Source: Achromobacter sp. RTa (GTDB lineage: Bacteria > Pseudomonadota > Gammaproteobacteria > Burkholderiales > Burkholderiaceae_B). From it: a stretch of 64,000 nt of DNA. The notes beneath the pieces are model-generated. The model saw nothing but the letters and a program-made list of their open reading frames with translations. It was not told the DNA's origin and searched no databases. The position numbers and the translations under genes are program-made. The stretch covers positions 124,001 to 188,000 of the forward strand of contig NZ_JPYO01000041.1 of NCBI RefSeq assembly GCF_000757485.1, given 5' to 3'. Of this stretch, positions 33,465-44,894 are shown piece after piece (positions within the stretch are counted from its first letter, which is position 1; each line of letters begins with the position of its first letter).

Positions 33465-34004
33465 ATGCGAACCAGTGTGGACCCGGCCCGGGCAGGGCAA
33501 AACGATCAGGTGCGGGGCTTTGCTCCGGTGGCGGCGCCCGACGCCCGCATCCTGGTGCTGGGCTCCATGCCCGGCGTGGCCTCGCTCAGGCAGGCCCGCT
33601 ATTACGCGCATCCGCGCAACGCCTTCTGGCCCATCGCGGCCGCCGTGCACGGCTTCGATCCCGCGCTGGACTACCCCGATCGCCTGCTTGCGTTGCAGGC
33701 GGCGGGCGTCGCCCTCTGGGACGTGCTGCAAGCCTGCGAGCGCCCCGGCAGCCTGGATGCCGACATCCGTGGCGACACCCTCGTCGCCAACGATTTCGCC
33801 GCATTCCTGGAACGCCACCCGGCCATCGTCCGCGTGTGTTTCAACGGCGGCAAGGCCGCCTCCCTCTACCGGCGCCACGTGCTGCCCGGCCTCGCGGCCA
33901 GCCTGGAATACGTCGACCTGCCGTCGACCAGCCCCGCGCACGCGGCGGTCTCGTTCGAGCAGAAGCTGGCCGCCTGGAGGCGGGCGCTCACGCTTCGGGA
34001 TTGA
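33465..34004 (+). CDS. Hypoxanthine/uracil-DNA glycosylase superfamily protein (family 6 type)
   Basis: The protein has 179 residues. LGSMPGVASLRQARYYAHPRNAFWPI is the diagnostic block (the family has GSMPG and YYAHPRNxFW), and VCFNGGKAA and LPSTSPAHA complete the active-site framework. Family 6 enzymes remove deaminated bases, chiefly hypoxanthine, from DNA. It stands alone, divergent from pirin. I assign function from the motifs; activity on uracil is not implied. Confidence 0.85.
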   Translation: MRTSVDPARAGQNDQVRGFAPVAAPDARILVLGSMPGVASLRQARYYAHPRNAFWPIAAAVHGFDPALDYPDRLLALQAAGVALWDVLQACERPGSLDADIRGDTLVANDFAAFLERHPAIVRVCFNGGKAASLYRRHVLPGLAASLEYVDLPSTSPAHAAVSFEQKLAAWRRALTLRD

Positions 34005-34053
34005 GGGCGGATACCCGATAAAGCAGGGGAAAACCCGGGTAATCCGTCCCCGG

Positions 34054-34067
34054 TTGATTCAAATCAA
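34054..34067. promoter_or_regulatory. FNR/ANR box upstream of the ttr operon
   Basis: TTGATTCAAATCAA, a perfect match to the FNR consensus TTGAT-N4-ATCAA. Its centre is 70 bases before the ttrB start. A weak -10-like TAAGTT at 34090-34095 would place the box near -41.5, the class II activator position. It indicates induction under low oxygen. Confidence 0.85.
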
Positions 34068-34130
34068 GCCTCTATATAACTCCAAGTGATAAGTTAATTC
34101 TTGTAGCAGATATGCGCTTGGAGAACCGTT

Positions 34131-34901
34131 ATGCATACCCCCGCCAGCCCCCCGGAAACGCCTTTGCCGGGTAAACGAGGCTTCCTGAAAGGACTTCTTG
34201 GGCTGGGGGCGGCGGCCACCGTCATACCCATCCGCGCCGAAGCGACGGGCTTGAACGGCCAGCCTCCGCGCCGTCCGGGCATGCCCGGCAAGCGTTACGG
34301 CATGGTTGTCGACATGCGCAAATGCATCGGCTGCCAATCCTGTACGGTCAGCTGTTCCATGGAAAACCTGCCCCCCATCGGGCAGTTCCGCACCACCGTC
34401 CTGCAATACGAAGTCACGCCCGATGCCGGCGGCCCCGCCTCCATGGTGATGTTGCCGCGCCTGTGCAACCACTGCGACAACCCGCCTTGCGTGCCCGTCT
34501 GTCCGGTGCAGGCCACCTTCCAGCGAGAAGACGGCATCGTGCTGGTCGACAACGAGCGTTGCGTCGGCTGCGCGTACTGCGTGCAGGCCTGTCCCTACGA
34601 TGCCCGCTTCATCAACCATGAAACCCAGACCGCCGACAAGTGCACGTTCTGCGAGCACCGGCTGGAAGCGGGGCTGCTGCCGGCCTGCGTGGAAAGCTGC
34701 GTGGGCGGCGCGCGCGTGATCGGCGACTTGAACGATCCGGAAAGCGCGATCTCCCAGCTGCTGGCCGAGCACAAGGCCGACGTCAAGGTGCTCAAGCCCG
34801 AAATGAAGACCGATCCCCACGTCTATTACATCGGCCTGCCCGATGCGTTCGTCCATCAGGTCGACGGCCAGGCCGGCGTGCGGCTGGCCGGCGGCCATTG
34901 A
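34131..34901 (+). CDS. ttrB: Tetrathionate reductase iron-sulfur subunit B
   Basis: The protein has 256 residues. It passes electrons from the membrane subunit to TtrA in the periplasm. Four ferredoxin-type clusters are seen: CIGCQSCTVSC, CNHCDNPPCVPVC, CVGCAYCVQAC and the group CTFC...CVESC. The N-terminus has a Tat-like signal in which the twin arginines are replaced by Lys-Arg (KRGFLK at 15-20), as reported for Salmonella TtrB. It starts a ttrBCA operon, after an FNR box. Related four-cluster subunits of other molybdoenzymes exist, but the order B-C-A and the subunit sizes fit Ttr best. Confidence 0.85.
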   Translation: MHTPASPPETPLPGKRGFLKGLLGLGAAATVIPIRAEATGLNGQPPRRPGMPGKRYGMVVDMRKCIGCQSCTVSCSMENLPPIGQFRTTVLQYEVTPDAGGPASMVMLPRLCNHCDNPPCVPVCPVQATFQREDGIVLVDNERCVGCAYCVQACPYDARFINHETQTADKCTFCEHRLEAGLLPACVESCVGGARVIGDLNDPESAISQLLAEHKADVKVLKPEMKTDPHVYYIGLPDAFVHQVDGQAGVRLAGGH

Positions 34902-34920
34902 GCCATCGAAGGGGATATCC

Positions 34921-35955
34921 ATGCAGATCTCGGAATTGCTCACACCGGTCTATGACGCGGCCTGGCTGCCCTGGGCCGTGCAGTACTTTTTCCTCATCGG
35001 CATCAGCGCGACCACCGCGCTGACCGCCGCGTTCGCCGCCTTCGGGCGCGCGGATTCGCCCGCCCGGCGACTGCTGCCCGCCGCCGTGACGGTGCTGCTG
35101 GTCAGCGCCATCGCGGCGCCCGTCTCGCTGCTGGCCGATCTGCACCAGCCGGGGCGGTTCTGGCATTTCTACGCGCATTTCACGCCCTGGTCCTGGATGT
35201 GGCTGGGCGCGCTGCTGCTGCCGGTATTCGTGACCCTGTCGCTGCTGTTCTGCGCCGCCTGGTGGTGGGGCCGCGCCAGCTGGATGCGCGCGGTGGCCGC
35301 GGCGCTGGCCGTCTCGGCATTGTCCATCCTGGTCTACACCGGGGCCGAAGTCATGGTGCTGCGCTCGCGGCCGCTGTGGCACACGGTGTTCCTGCCCGTG
35401 AACTTCGCGCTGACCGCGTGGCTGGGTTCGCTGGGCGCCATGTTCCTGGTGGGCCGATGGCTGCCCGGCGGCACGCGCGCCTTGCCGGTGGACATGCTGC
35501 GCCGGCTGAGTCTCACCGCCGTCGTGATGATGGCGCTGGGCGCCGGCGCCTGGGCGCTGCTGGGCATGCTGGGGCTGGATCCGTCCTTCGACGCCGCCCT
35601 GCGCCTGTTCGCCGAATTCCCGATCTGGCGCGTCAGCCTGGCGGGCGCCGTGATCACTGCCTTCTGCATGATCGCGCTGTTGCAGCGTCCCGCCCGGACG
35701 TTGGCCGAGCCCCTGCCATCGGCCGCGCTGGCGCTGACCATGCTGGCCGCCGCCTGGATCTTCCGCTGGGTCGTATTCATGAGCGTGCAGGGCGTGCCGA
35801 AGTACGGCGCCGGCCTCTATCTGTACGACATGCCCTGGGGCAGCGACGGTCTGCTCGGCATGGTGGGCGTGCTGGGCCTGTGCGTGGCGCTGATCGCCGC
35901 CGTGACCTACGCCCTGGAACTGTTCCCCGCGCGCAAGCGGGGCATGGCCGCCTGA
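34921..35955 (+). CDS. ttrC: Tetrathionate reductase membrane subunit C (NrfD-like)
   Basis: The protein has 344 residues with about nine membrane segments of the NrfD/PsrC type. It oxidises quinol and feeds electrons to TtrB. VSLLADLHQPGRFWHFYAHF is a conserved NrfD-family stretch. ATG 34921 follows GGGGATATCC and comes 19 bases after ttrB. Sixteen bases separate it from ttrA. Confidence 0.83.
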   Translation: MQISELLTPVYDAAWLPWAVQYFFLIGISATTALTAAFAAFGRADSPARRLLPAAVTVLLVSAIAAPVSLLADLHQPGRFWHFYAHFTPWSWMWLGALLLPVFVTLSLLFCAAWWWGRASWMRAVAAALAVSALSILVYTGAEVMVLRSRPLWHTVFLPVNFALTAWLGSLGAMFLVGRWLPGGTRALPVDMLRRLSLTAVVMMALGAGAWALLGMLGLDPSFDAALRLFAEFPIWRVSLAGAVITAFCMIALLQRPARTLAEPLPSAALALTMLAAAWIFRWVVFMSVQGVPKYGAGLYLYDMPWGSDGLLGMVGVLGLCVALIAAVTYALELFPARKRGMAA

Positions 35956-35971
35956 GGCAAGACGAAAGAAC

Positions 35972-38900
35972 ATGGAAAAGAAAGCAATGGACAAGCAACA
36001 CCAAGACGGCAAGCCTGACGCGGAGGCGGCCGGCGCGGCGGACCAGCCGCGTGACGAGGCGCGGCGCAAGCTCATGATGCGGGGCGGCCTGGTCGCCGGC
36101 GGCATGGCGGCTTTTGCTGCGGGCTACGGTGAAACCGTGACCCGCGCGGTCAAGGGCCTGGCGCAGGGCACGGCCGGCGTGCCGACGGCCCATGCCGTGC
36201 GCGGCAACTCGCTGGTTCCCGAATTCCGCATCGATCCCTTGACGGGCGTGCTCAGCGCCCAGCCGGGCCAGACCGTCAGCCCTTCGAGCTGTCTCGGCTG
36301 CTGGACCCAGTGCGGCGTGAGGCTGCGCGTGGACACCAAGGAAAACCGCATCCTGCGCGTGGCCGGCAATCCGTACCATCCGCTGGCCACGACCCGGCCC
36401 GCCGCGATGGAAACGCCGGTGCGCGAGGTCTACGCGCAACTGGGCGGCGACAACGGCCTGGAAGGGCGGGCCACCTCGTGTGCGCGCGGCTCGGCCATGC
36501 TGGAGCAGATGAACAGCCCCTTCCGTGTGCTGCAGCCGCTGAAGCGGGTGGGCGCGCGCGGCGAGGGCAAGTGGCAGACCATTTCGTTCGAGCAGCTGGT
36601 GCAGGAGGTCTGCGAAGGCGGCGACCTGTTCGGCGAGGGCCATGTGGAGGGGTTGCGCGCCATCTTCGACCGCGAGACGCTGCTGGACCCGCAAAACCCC
36701 GAGTACGGCGCCAAGGTCAACCAGTTCCTTTTCACCGACGCCTCCAACGAAGGCCGCACTCCGCTGATCCAGCGCTTCGCGGGCCAGTCGTTCGGCACGG
36801 TCAACTTCAGCAACCACGGCTCCTATTGCGGCCAGAGCTTCCGCGTGGGGACGGGCGCCGCCTTTGGCGACCTGAAGGGCATGCCCCACGGCAAGCCCGA
36901 TTGGGACAACGCGCGCTTCGGCCTGTTCATCGGCGCGGCGCCGGCGCAGGCGGGCAACCCGTTCCAGCGCCAGGCCCGCCAGTTGGCCGAGGCCCGCGTG
37001 CGTCCCGAAGACAACGGTTTCAGCTACGTGGTCGTTTCGCCGGTGCTGCCCGCGTCTTCCAGCCTGTCGGCCGGATCGGGCAACGAGTGGGTGCCCGTCA
37101 ATCCGGCGAGCGACCTGGCGCTAGCCATGGGCCTGATCCGCTGGATCCTGGAGCATGAACGCTTCGACGCCCGGATGCTGTCGCAGCCCGGACCCGCCGC
37201 CATGAAGGCCGCGGGCGAGGCTTCCTGGACCAACGCCACCCATCTGGTGGTGGCGGAAGCGGGGCATCCGCGCCAGGGCAGCCTCCTGCGCGGCGCGGAC
37301 CTGGGCTGGCCGCGTCCGGCCGACGCCGGCGAGAAATGGGAGGACGTGTACGTCGTGCGCCTGGAAGACGGCACGCTGGCGCCGCATACCTCGGCCTCGC
37401 CCGCCGCGCTGTTCGTCGACGATGCCGTGGCCGCGCCGGGCATGGAAGGCGCGCCGCAGGCGCTGCGCGTCCGTTCCTCGCTGTCGCTGCTGCGCCAGGA
37501 AGCGCAGCGCAAGACGCTGGACGAATACGCCGCGCTCTGCGGCGTGCCGGCCGCGAAGATCGCGTCGCTGGCCGAACGCTTCACCAGCTACGGCAAGCGG
37601 GCCGTCGCCGACGCGCATGGCGGAACGATGAGCGGGGCAGGCTTCTACACGGCCTATGCCATCGCTATGCTGAACACGCTGGTGGGCAACCTGAACGTGG
37701 AAGGCGGCCTGGTGCTGGACGCCGGTCCGTTCCCGCCCTACGGCCAGGGGCCGCGCTACAACATCGCCGGTTTCGCCAACCGCGCCACGCCGAAGGGCGT
37801 GGGGCTGTCGCGCAACCGCTTCCCCTACGAGAAGTCCAGCGAGTTCAAGCGCAAGAAGGCCGCCGGCCAGCCGGCCTATCCGGCGGACGCGCCCTGGTAC
37901 CCGGCCACCGGCGGGCTCAGTTCCGAGATGCTGGCCTCCGCGCTTGCAGGGTACCCGTACCGCGCCAAGGTCTGGTTCAACCACATGAGCAACCCGCTCT
38001 ACGGCATTGCCGGCCTGAAGCGCGTCGTCATCGACAAGATGAAGGATCCGAGCATCCTGCCCCTGGCTGTGTCGATCAACCCTTTCATCAACGAGACCAA
38101 TGCCCTGGCCGATTACATCGTGCCGGACACGGTGACCTACGAAAGCTGGGGCGTGTCGGCGCCCTGGGCGGACGTGGTGGCCAAGGCTTCCACCGTGCGC
38201 TGGCCCGCCGTGCAGCCGCGGGTGGCGCGCACCGCCGCCGGCGAGCCGGTCTGCCTGGAAACCTTCCTGATCGCCTGCGCCAAGCGGCTCAACATGCCGG
38301 GCTTCGGCGCGAACGCCATCTCGGACAAGGACGGCGCCAAGTACGCGCTCGACACGCCGGAGGATTTCTTCCTGCGCGGCATGGCCAACATCGCTTTCGC
38401 GGCCGGCCGGCCGGTGCCGGAAGCCAGCGACGACGACATGGCGCTGACGGGCGTGGACCGCTATGGCGACCTGCTGCGGCAAAAGCTCAAGCCGGGCGAA
38501 TGGCGCCGGGTCGCGATGCTGATGAGCCGGGGCGGGCGCTTCGACAGGATGGAGGATGCCTGGGCTGGCGAGGGCGCGGCGCGGCAGACGCGCCTTGCCT
38601 ACGCCAAGCCGCTGCACATCTGGAGCGAGGAGCTGGCGAGCTTCCGCCACTCCATGACCGGCGAGCGCTACAGCGGCTGCCCGACCTGGTATCCGACCCG
38701 CCTCGCGGACGGCCGCGACATGCGCGCGGAATACGGCAAGCAGGACTGGCCCTTCCTGCTCAGCTCGTTCAAATCCAACCTGATGAGCTCCATGTCCATC
38801 GGCGTCAATCGCCTGCGCCAGGTGCATCCGCACAACCCGGTGTCGATCAACCGGCAGGACGGCGAGCGCCTGGGCATACGCAATGGCGACGCGGTGCGTA

Positions 38901-39187
38901 TCGTGACGCCCGGCGGCGCGGTGACGGGGCTGGCGCTGTTGCGCGACGGCATCCAGCCGGGCGCGGTCGCCATCGAGCACGGCTATGGCCATACCGAGCT
39001 GGGCGCCCGCGCCCACGTGGTGGATGGCAAGCCCATGCCGCATGACCCGGCGCTGGGCGCGGGCGTGAACCTGAATGACCTGGGCTTCGGCGACGCCACG
39101 CGCGGCGAGCACGCCAACGTCTGGATCGATTGGGTATCCGGCGCGGCGGTGCGCCAGGGGCTGCCGGCGCGGATCGAGCGCGCCTGA
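35972..39187 (+). CDS. ttrA: Tetrathionate reductase catalytic subunit A (molybdopterin)
   Basis: The protein has 1071 residues, slightly longer than Salmonella TtrA. It reduces tetrathionate to thiosulfate in the periplasm. A Tat signal is seen at residues 31-60 (RRKLMMRGG). The 4Fe-4S ligands are CLGCWTQC near residue 107 plus a later Cys in ATSCARGSA. GSYCGQSFR probably gives the cysteine to molybdenum. The C-terminal molydop-binding domain includes NRQDGERLGIRNGDAVRIV. It is the last gene of the ttrBCA unit and converges on the ccm genes 21 bases away. The usual ttrSR two-component genes are not next to it. Confidence 0.85.
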   Translation: MEKKAMDKQHQDGKPDAEAAGAADQPRDEARRKLMMRGGLVAGGMAAFAAGYGETVTRAVKGLAQGTAGVPTAHAVRGNSLVPEFRIDPLTGVLSAQPGQTVSPSSCLGCWTQCGVRLRVDTKENRILRVAGNPYHPLATTRPAAMETPVREVYAQLGGDNGLEGRATSCARGSAMLEQMNSPFRVLQPLKRVGARGEGKWQTISFEQLVQEVCEGGDLFGEGHVEGLRAIFDRETLLDPQNPEYGAKVNQFLFTDASNEGRTPLIQRFAGQSFGTVNFSNHGSYCGQSFRVGTGAAFGDLKGMPHGKPDWDNARFGLFIGAAPAQAGNPFQRQARQLAEARVRPEDNGFSYVVVSPVLPASSSLSAGSGNEWVPVNPASDLALAMGLIRWILEHERFDARMLSQPGPAAMKAAGEASWTNATHLVVAEAGHPRQGSLLRGADLGWPRPADAGEKWEDVYVVRLEDGTLAPHTSASPAALFVDDAVAAPGMEGAPQALRVRSSLSLLRQEAQRKTLDEYAALCGVPAAKIASLAERFTSYGKRAVADAHGGTMSGAGFYTAYAIAMLNTLVGNLNVEGGLVLDAGPFPPYGQGPRYNIAGFANRATPKGVGLSRNRFPYEKSSEFKRKKAAGQPAYPADAPWYPATGGLSSEMLASALAGYPYRAKVWFNHMSNPLYGIAGLKRVVIDKMKDPSILPLAVSINPFINETNALADYIVPDTVTYESWGVSAPWADVVAKASTVRWPAVQPRVARTAAGEPVCLETFLIACAKRLNMPGFGANAISDKDGAKYALDTPEDFFLRGMANIAFAAGRPVPEASDDDMALTGVDRYGDLLRQKLKPGEWRRVAMLMSRGGRFDRMEDAWAGEGAARQTRLAYAKPLHIWSEELASFRHSMTGERYSGCPTWYPTRLADGRDMRAEYGKQDWPFLLSSFKSNLMSSMSIGVNRLRQVHPHNPVSINRQDGERLGIRNGDAVRIVTPGGAVTGLALLRDGIQPGAVAIEHGYGHTELGARAHVVDGKPMPHDPALGAGVNLNDLGFGDATRGEHANVWIDWVSGAAVRQGLPARIERA

Positions 39188-39208
39188 GGCGCGCGCGGCG
39201 CCGGCGGC

Positions 39209-40465
39209 CTAGCGCACGACGGTATCGGCCACCAACTCCAGCCCGTCGGCCTGGATGCCGACGTCGGACAGCGCGCCGCCCAGGTCTCCGGGCCTGGCGG
39301 CCGCGGCGCCCGACCGGCTGACGCGGATCTCCACCCGCACCTTGCCGGCGCGCGACAGCGTTGCATCCGGCGACATCGCGCTGCTGTCGTCCAGCACGAA
39401 ATCACGGGGCAGGTCGGCCACCTGCATTCGCAGGATGGCCAGCGGCATGCGCGGACCGTCCTCCGGACGCGCCAGGATGAATACGGTATCGGTGGGCGCG
39501 ACCTGGCTGCGCAGCGCGTCGGCGATGCTGGCGCGTCCACGGATGCGGGCGGTGGAAGCAGCGGCGCCCGGCGCGGCGGATGCCGCCGCGGCAGGGGCGG
39601 GCGGCGCGCCCGTCGCCATGGCGCGGGCCTGGGCGATATTCGATTGGATCTGCCTGGCCGCCTCCGATCCCGGCGGCAACAGCGCCTGCAGGCGTTCCCA
39701 ATGCGCCAGCGCTTCGGCCGCGTCGCCTCGGCGCAGGGCCATCATGCCTGCCAGCGCCAGGGCCTTCGGCTGGTCGGGCTGCGCGGCCAGGGCCTGCGCG
39801 ACCGCCGCAACGGAGGCCGCGTCGGGCGCGCCCTGGTTGGCGGACAGCAGCGCGTCGGCCAGGTCGGCCAGCACGGCGGCCTGGCCCGGCACCAGGCGCA
39901 GCACCTGCTGGTAGGCGGCGACGGCATCGGCGTAGCGGCCCAGCGTTTCGTAGGACCGCGCCAGCATGTACCAGCCATCGGCGTCGTCGGGCGCGCCTCG
40001 CAGGCGCTGGGCCAGCGCATTGATCGCGAGCGCCATGTCGTCGCTCGAAGCGCCCGACGCTCCCGCGTGCGGTTCGGCCGGAATGGCGGCGGCGCCCGCG
40101 GCCGCGCGCGGATTGCCCAATTGGCCGTATAGCAGCACGGCGGCCACGGGAATGAGCACGCTGAGCAGGCAGGCGGCAGCCACGCCCGCGCGCTGGCCGG
40201 CCCAGGGCGCGGTGCGCGCGCGGCGCAGATCCAGGTCCTGCAGCAGGTCGCGCTGCATTTCTTCTTCGGCGCGCGCCTGCGCCTCCGCGCTCAGGCTTCC
40301 GTTCTTCAGGTCCCGCCGCAACTGTTCGCGTTGCGCCAGGTAGAACGCGCGCACGTTGTCGTCGGCGGCTGCCTGCGCCGCGGGCGCGCGGCGCAGTAGC
40401 GGCGGGATCAGGCAGAGCAGGGTCGCCAGCAGCAACACCACGACGATGAGCCAGAGCGTGGTCAT
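39209..40465 (-). CDS. ccmI: Cytochrome c biogenesis protein CcmI
   Basis: The protein has 418 residues and delivers apocytochrome c to the heme-ligation complex. The N-terminal membrane segment (MTTLWLIVVVLLLATLLCLIP) is followed by a coiled, charged loop (FYLAQREQLRRDLKNGSLS), a second membrane segment near residue 100, and periplasmic TPR repeats (GWYMLARSYETLGRYADAVAAYQQVL). It is the last gene of the nap-ccm operon; its ATG overlaps the ccmH stop. In some enterics its function is fused into CcmH. Confidence 0.9.
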   Translation of the reverse strand: MTTLWLIVVVLLLATLLCLIPPLLRRAPAAQAAADDNVRAFYLAQREQLRRDLKNGSLSAEAQARAEEEMQRDLLQDLDLRRARTAPWAGQRAGVAAACLLSVLIPVAAVLLYGQLGNPRAAAGAAAIPAEPHAGASGASSDDMALAINALAQRLRGAPDDADGWYMLARSYETLGRYADAVAAYQQVLRLVPGQAAVLADLADALLSANQGAPDAASVAAVAQALAAQPDQPKALALAGMMALRRGDAAEALAHWERLQALLPPGSEAARQIQSNIAQARAMATGAPPAPAAAASAAPGAAASTARIRGRASIADALRSQVAPTDTVFILARPEDGPRMPLAILRMQVADLPRDFVLDDSSAMSPDATLSRAGKVRVEIRVSRSGAAAARPGDLGGALSDVGIQADGLELVADTVVR

Positions 40466-40932
40466 GAGCCGGTATCCAGGAAGCGGGCGGCGCGCTCGCG
40501 CTCGTCCGCGGTGAGCGGCGCGCGGGGGCCGGATCGGCGCCTGAGCGTGCGCAGCAGCACGGCGAAGCCCAGCGCCAGCAGGGCGAAGGGCCCCAGCCAC
40601 AAAAGCCAGGTGATGGGCTTGAAGGGCGGGTCGTAGCGCACGAAGTCGCCATACCTGTCCTCGAAGAAACGCATGATCTGCGCATCCGTCCTGCCTTCCG
40701 CGAGCTGGCTGCGGATCAGCTTGCGCATATCGTGCGCCAGCGGCGCGTTGGATTCGGCCAGCGTCTGGTTCTGGCATACCAGGCAACGCAGGCCGTGGGC
40801 CAGCTTGTCGGCGCGCTGTTCCTGGGCGGCGGAAAGCGCGGGCGTTGCAGGGGCTTGCGCCGGCGCGGGCGCCGGGCCCAGCAGGACAAGCGCCAGGGCC
40901 AGGGCGGGAAGGCAGGACAGCCGCCGCATCAT
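40462..40932 (-). CDS. ccmH: Cytochrome c maturation protein CcmH
   Basis: The protein has 156 residues. A signal peptide precedes the periplasmic redox domain with the diagnostic LRCLVCQNQ motif (residues 49-57 approximately), which reduces the apocytochrome heme-binding cysteines. One membrane anchor (WLLWLGPFALLALGFAVLL) follows. It is the short form, with CcmI encoded separately. Its start overlaps the ccmG stop (ATGA). Confidence 0.92.
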   Translation of the reverse strand: MMRRLSCLPALALALVLLGPAPAPAQAPATPALSAAQEQRADKLAHGLRCLVCQNQTLAESNAPLAHDMRKLIRSQLAEGRTDAQIMRFFEDRYGDFVRYDPPFKPITWLLWLGPFALLALGFAVLLRTLRRRSGPRAPLTADERERAARFLDTGS

Positions 40933-41449
40933 TTCAGCGCCTCGATCGCCGGCAGCATGTGGCTGCGCCAGATTTCGGGGGTGATCAGGCCCAACTGCCG
41001 GTAGCGGATGCGGCCGTTCTTGTCGATCACGAAGGTTTCCGGCACGCCGTAGACGCCGTACTCGATGCCGACGCGGCCGTCGGCATCGCTGGCCGAGGCG
41101 ATGTACGGATTGCCGTTGCGCGCCAGCCAGGCCGTGGCGTCTTCCGGCTTGTCTTTGTAGTTGAGGCCGTACAGCGGAATCCCGTGGCGCTGCGCGGCCT
41201 CGCGCAGCACGGGGAGCTCGTCGCGGCATGGGCCGCACCAGGAGGCCCACACGTTCAGCATCCAGACCTGTCCTCGCAGCGCCTGCACGTCCAGTTTCTG
41301 GCCGGGCGCCAGCAGGACGGGCAGGCCGATTGCAGGCGCCGGCTTGTCGATCAGGACGGAAGGCACGGCCCGCGGGTCGCGGGACAATCCCAGAGCCAGG
41401 AATACGGCCATCGCCAGGAAGGCGGCCAGCGGCAGCAGGTAGCGCAGCA

Positions 41450-41450
<1 letters not shown>
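40929..41450 (-). CDS. ccmG: Thiol:disulfide interchange protein CcmG/DsbE
   Basis: The protein has 173 residues. An N-terminal membrane anchor is followed by a periplasmic thioredoxin fold with WASWCGPCRDELP (CGPC) and the cis-proline in GVPETFVID. It keeps the apocytochrome or CcmH cysteines reduced before heme attachment. Its start shares one base with the ccmF stop. Confidence 0.92.
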
Positions 41451-43455
<2,005 letters not shown>

Positions 43456-43459
<4 letters not shown>

Positions 43460-43920
43460 CGCGCCTCCGCCCGCATGGAGCCCGCGGACGCCGCGCTCGG
43501 GCTGGCCCGCTTGAGCGCGTCGGCGGCTTCGGGCGGCATGTAGTTCTCGTCGTGTTTGGCCAGCACCTCGGTCGCGCGGAACACGCCGTCGGGCCCGAGC
43601 TTGCCCGCCACCACCACGCCCTTGCCCTCGCGGAACAGGTCGGGCAGCAATCCCTGGTAGCTCACCGGCACCGCATGCGCCGTGTCCGTCACCACGAAAC
43701 GCAGCGTCAGCCCGTCGGCCTCGCGGCGCAGCGATCCCTGCTCCACCAGGCCGCCGACGCGGAAGCTGCCGCTGCCGGGCGCTTCCTTGGCGATGACCTG
43801 GGTGGGACTGAAGAAGAACACCAGGTTGGATTGCAGCGCGTTGAGCACCAGCGCCGCGGCCAGCGCCAGCAGGCCCAGGCCGCCGGCGATGGCCAGCGCG
43901 CGGCGCTTGCGCGGGCTCAT
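43456..43920 (-). CDS. ccmE: Periplasmic heme chaperone CcmE
   Basis: The protein has 154 residues. An N-terminal anchor is followed by an OB-fold domain. The heme is bound covalently by the histidine of [10 protein letters not shown] near the C-terminus. [13 protein letters not shown] and FFFSPTQV are family motifs. ATG 43920 (MSPRKRRAL) overlaps the ccmD stop; the upstream frame belongs to ccmD. Confidence 0.93.
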
Positions 43921-44090
43921 GGCCTGGCTCCGTCGGAGCGGCCGGAGAGGGAGTCCGGCGCCGTCCGACGAGCGCGGGCCCGCCGCCACAGTACGAAGGC
44001 CTCCAGGCCGATCAGCGCCAGCGTCATTCCATAGGCGCCCAGCAAGTAAGGGCCGTGGCCCTGCAGCGAGAACAGCGCGTCCCAGCTCAT
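43917..44090 (-). CDS. ccmD: Heme exporter accessory protein CcmD
   Basis: The protein has 57 residues, with a single membrane segment (residues about 16-34, [18 protein letters not shown]) and a basic cytoplasmic tail (RRARARR). This is the standard CcmD layout. It helps release CcmE loaded with heme from CcmABC. It lies exactly between ccmC and ccmE and overlaps both by four bases (ATGA), which makes the call secure despite its small size. Confidence 0.88.
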   Translation of the reverse strand: MSWDALFSLQGHGPYLLGAYGMTLALIGLEAFVLWRRARARRTAPDSLSGRSDGARP

Positions 44091-44872
44091 CGCGCCTCCC
44101 GCGGGGGCCGGGCCGCGCGCGCGGCGGCGGGTTCGCGCTCGGCGATGATGCCGCGCACCCTGGCCAGCGCCGCCGCCGCGCTGTAGAGCCAGAACGCCGC
44201 CACCATGAGCAGCATTGCCGCCACCATGATGTTCGCCATGCTGGGCGCGGTGGTTAGGTTGATGGAGGCGCCCTGATGCAGGGTATTCCACCAGCGGACC
44301 GAGAAATAAATGATGGGCACGTTGATCACGCCCGCCAGCAGCAGGATGGCGCCGCCGCGGTCCGCCCGCTCGGTATCGTCGGAGGCGGCCGCCTGCAAGG
44401 CCATGAAACCCAGGTACAGGAACAGCAGGATCAGTTCGGAGGTCAGGCGCGCGTCCCAAACCCACCATGTGCCCCAGGTGGGCTTGCCCCACAGCGCGCC
44501 GGTCCAGAGCGTCAGGAAGGTGAAGAGCGCGCCGGTGGGCGCCAGCGCCCGCATCATCATGAACGAGAGGCGCGTGTGAAAGATCAGGCCCAGCGCCGCG
44601 TACATGGCCATGACCAGGTACAGGAACATCGACATCCAGGCCGCCGCGACGTGGATGAAGAGGATGCGGTAGACCTCGCCCTGTTGGCTGTCGGTGGGAG
44701 CGACAGCCAGCCCCACGTACAGCCCGGCGCCGGCCAGCAGCGCGGCGGCCAGCGCCAGCCACGGGATCAGCCGGCCGGCCAGGGGATAGAACAGGGCGGG
44801 CGAGGCATAGCGCAGCCAGACCGGGGAGGAGGCGGGGGAAGGGCGGGCGTCCAGGGCGGGATTCTTCTGCAT
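44087..44872 (-). CDS. ccmC: Heme exporter protein CcmC
   Basis: The protein has 261 residues with six membrane segments. The tryptophan-rich heme motif [17 protein letters not shown] is near the middle. It loads heme on CcmE in the periplasm. ATG 44872 (MQKNPALDA) was chosen because the upstream open frame overlaps ccmB out of frame. Twenty-two bases separate it from ccmB. Confidence 0.92.
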   Translation of the reverse strand: MQKNPALDARPSPASSPVWLRYASPALFYPLAGRLIPWLALAAALLAGAGLYVGLAVAPTDSQQGEVYRILFIHVAAAWMSMFLYLVMAMYAALGLIFHTRLSFMMMRALAPTGALFTFLTLWTGALWGKPTWGTWWVWDARLTSELILLFLYLGFMALQAAASDDTERADRGGAILLLAGVINVPIIYFSVRWWNTLHQGASINLTTAPSMANIMVAAMLLMVAAFWLYSAAAALARVRGIIAEREPAAARAARPPREAR

Positions 44873-44894
44873 GGCGTCTTCGTATCTACACGCG

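Noticed and set aside
37121..39112. 663-codon open frame antisense to ttrA
   Set aside because: Long antisense frames arise from codon bias in GC-rich DNA; composition is not protein-like and ttrA is well supported.
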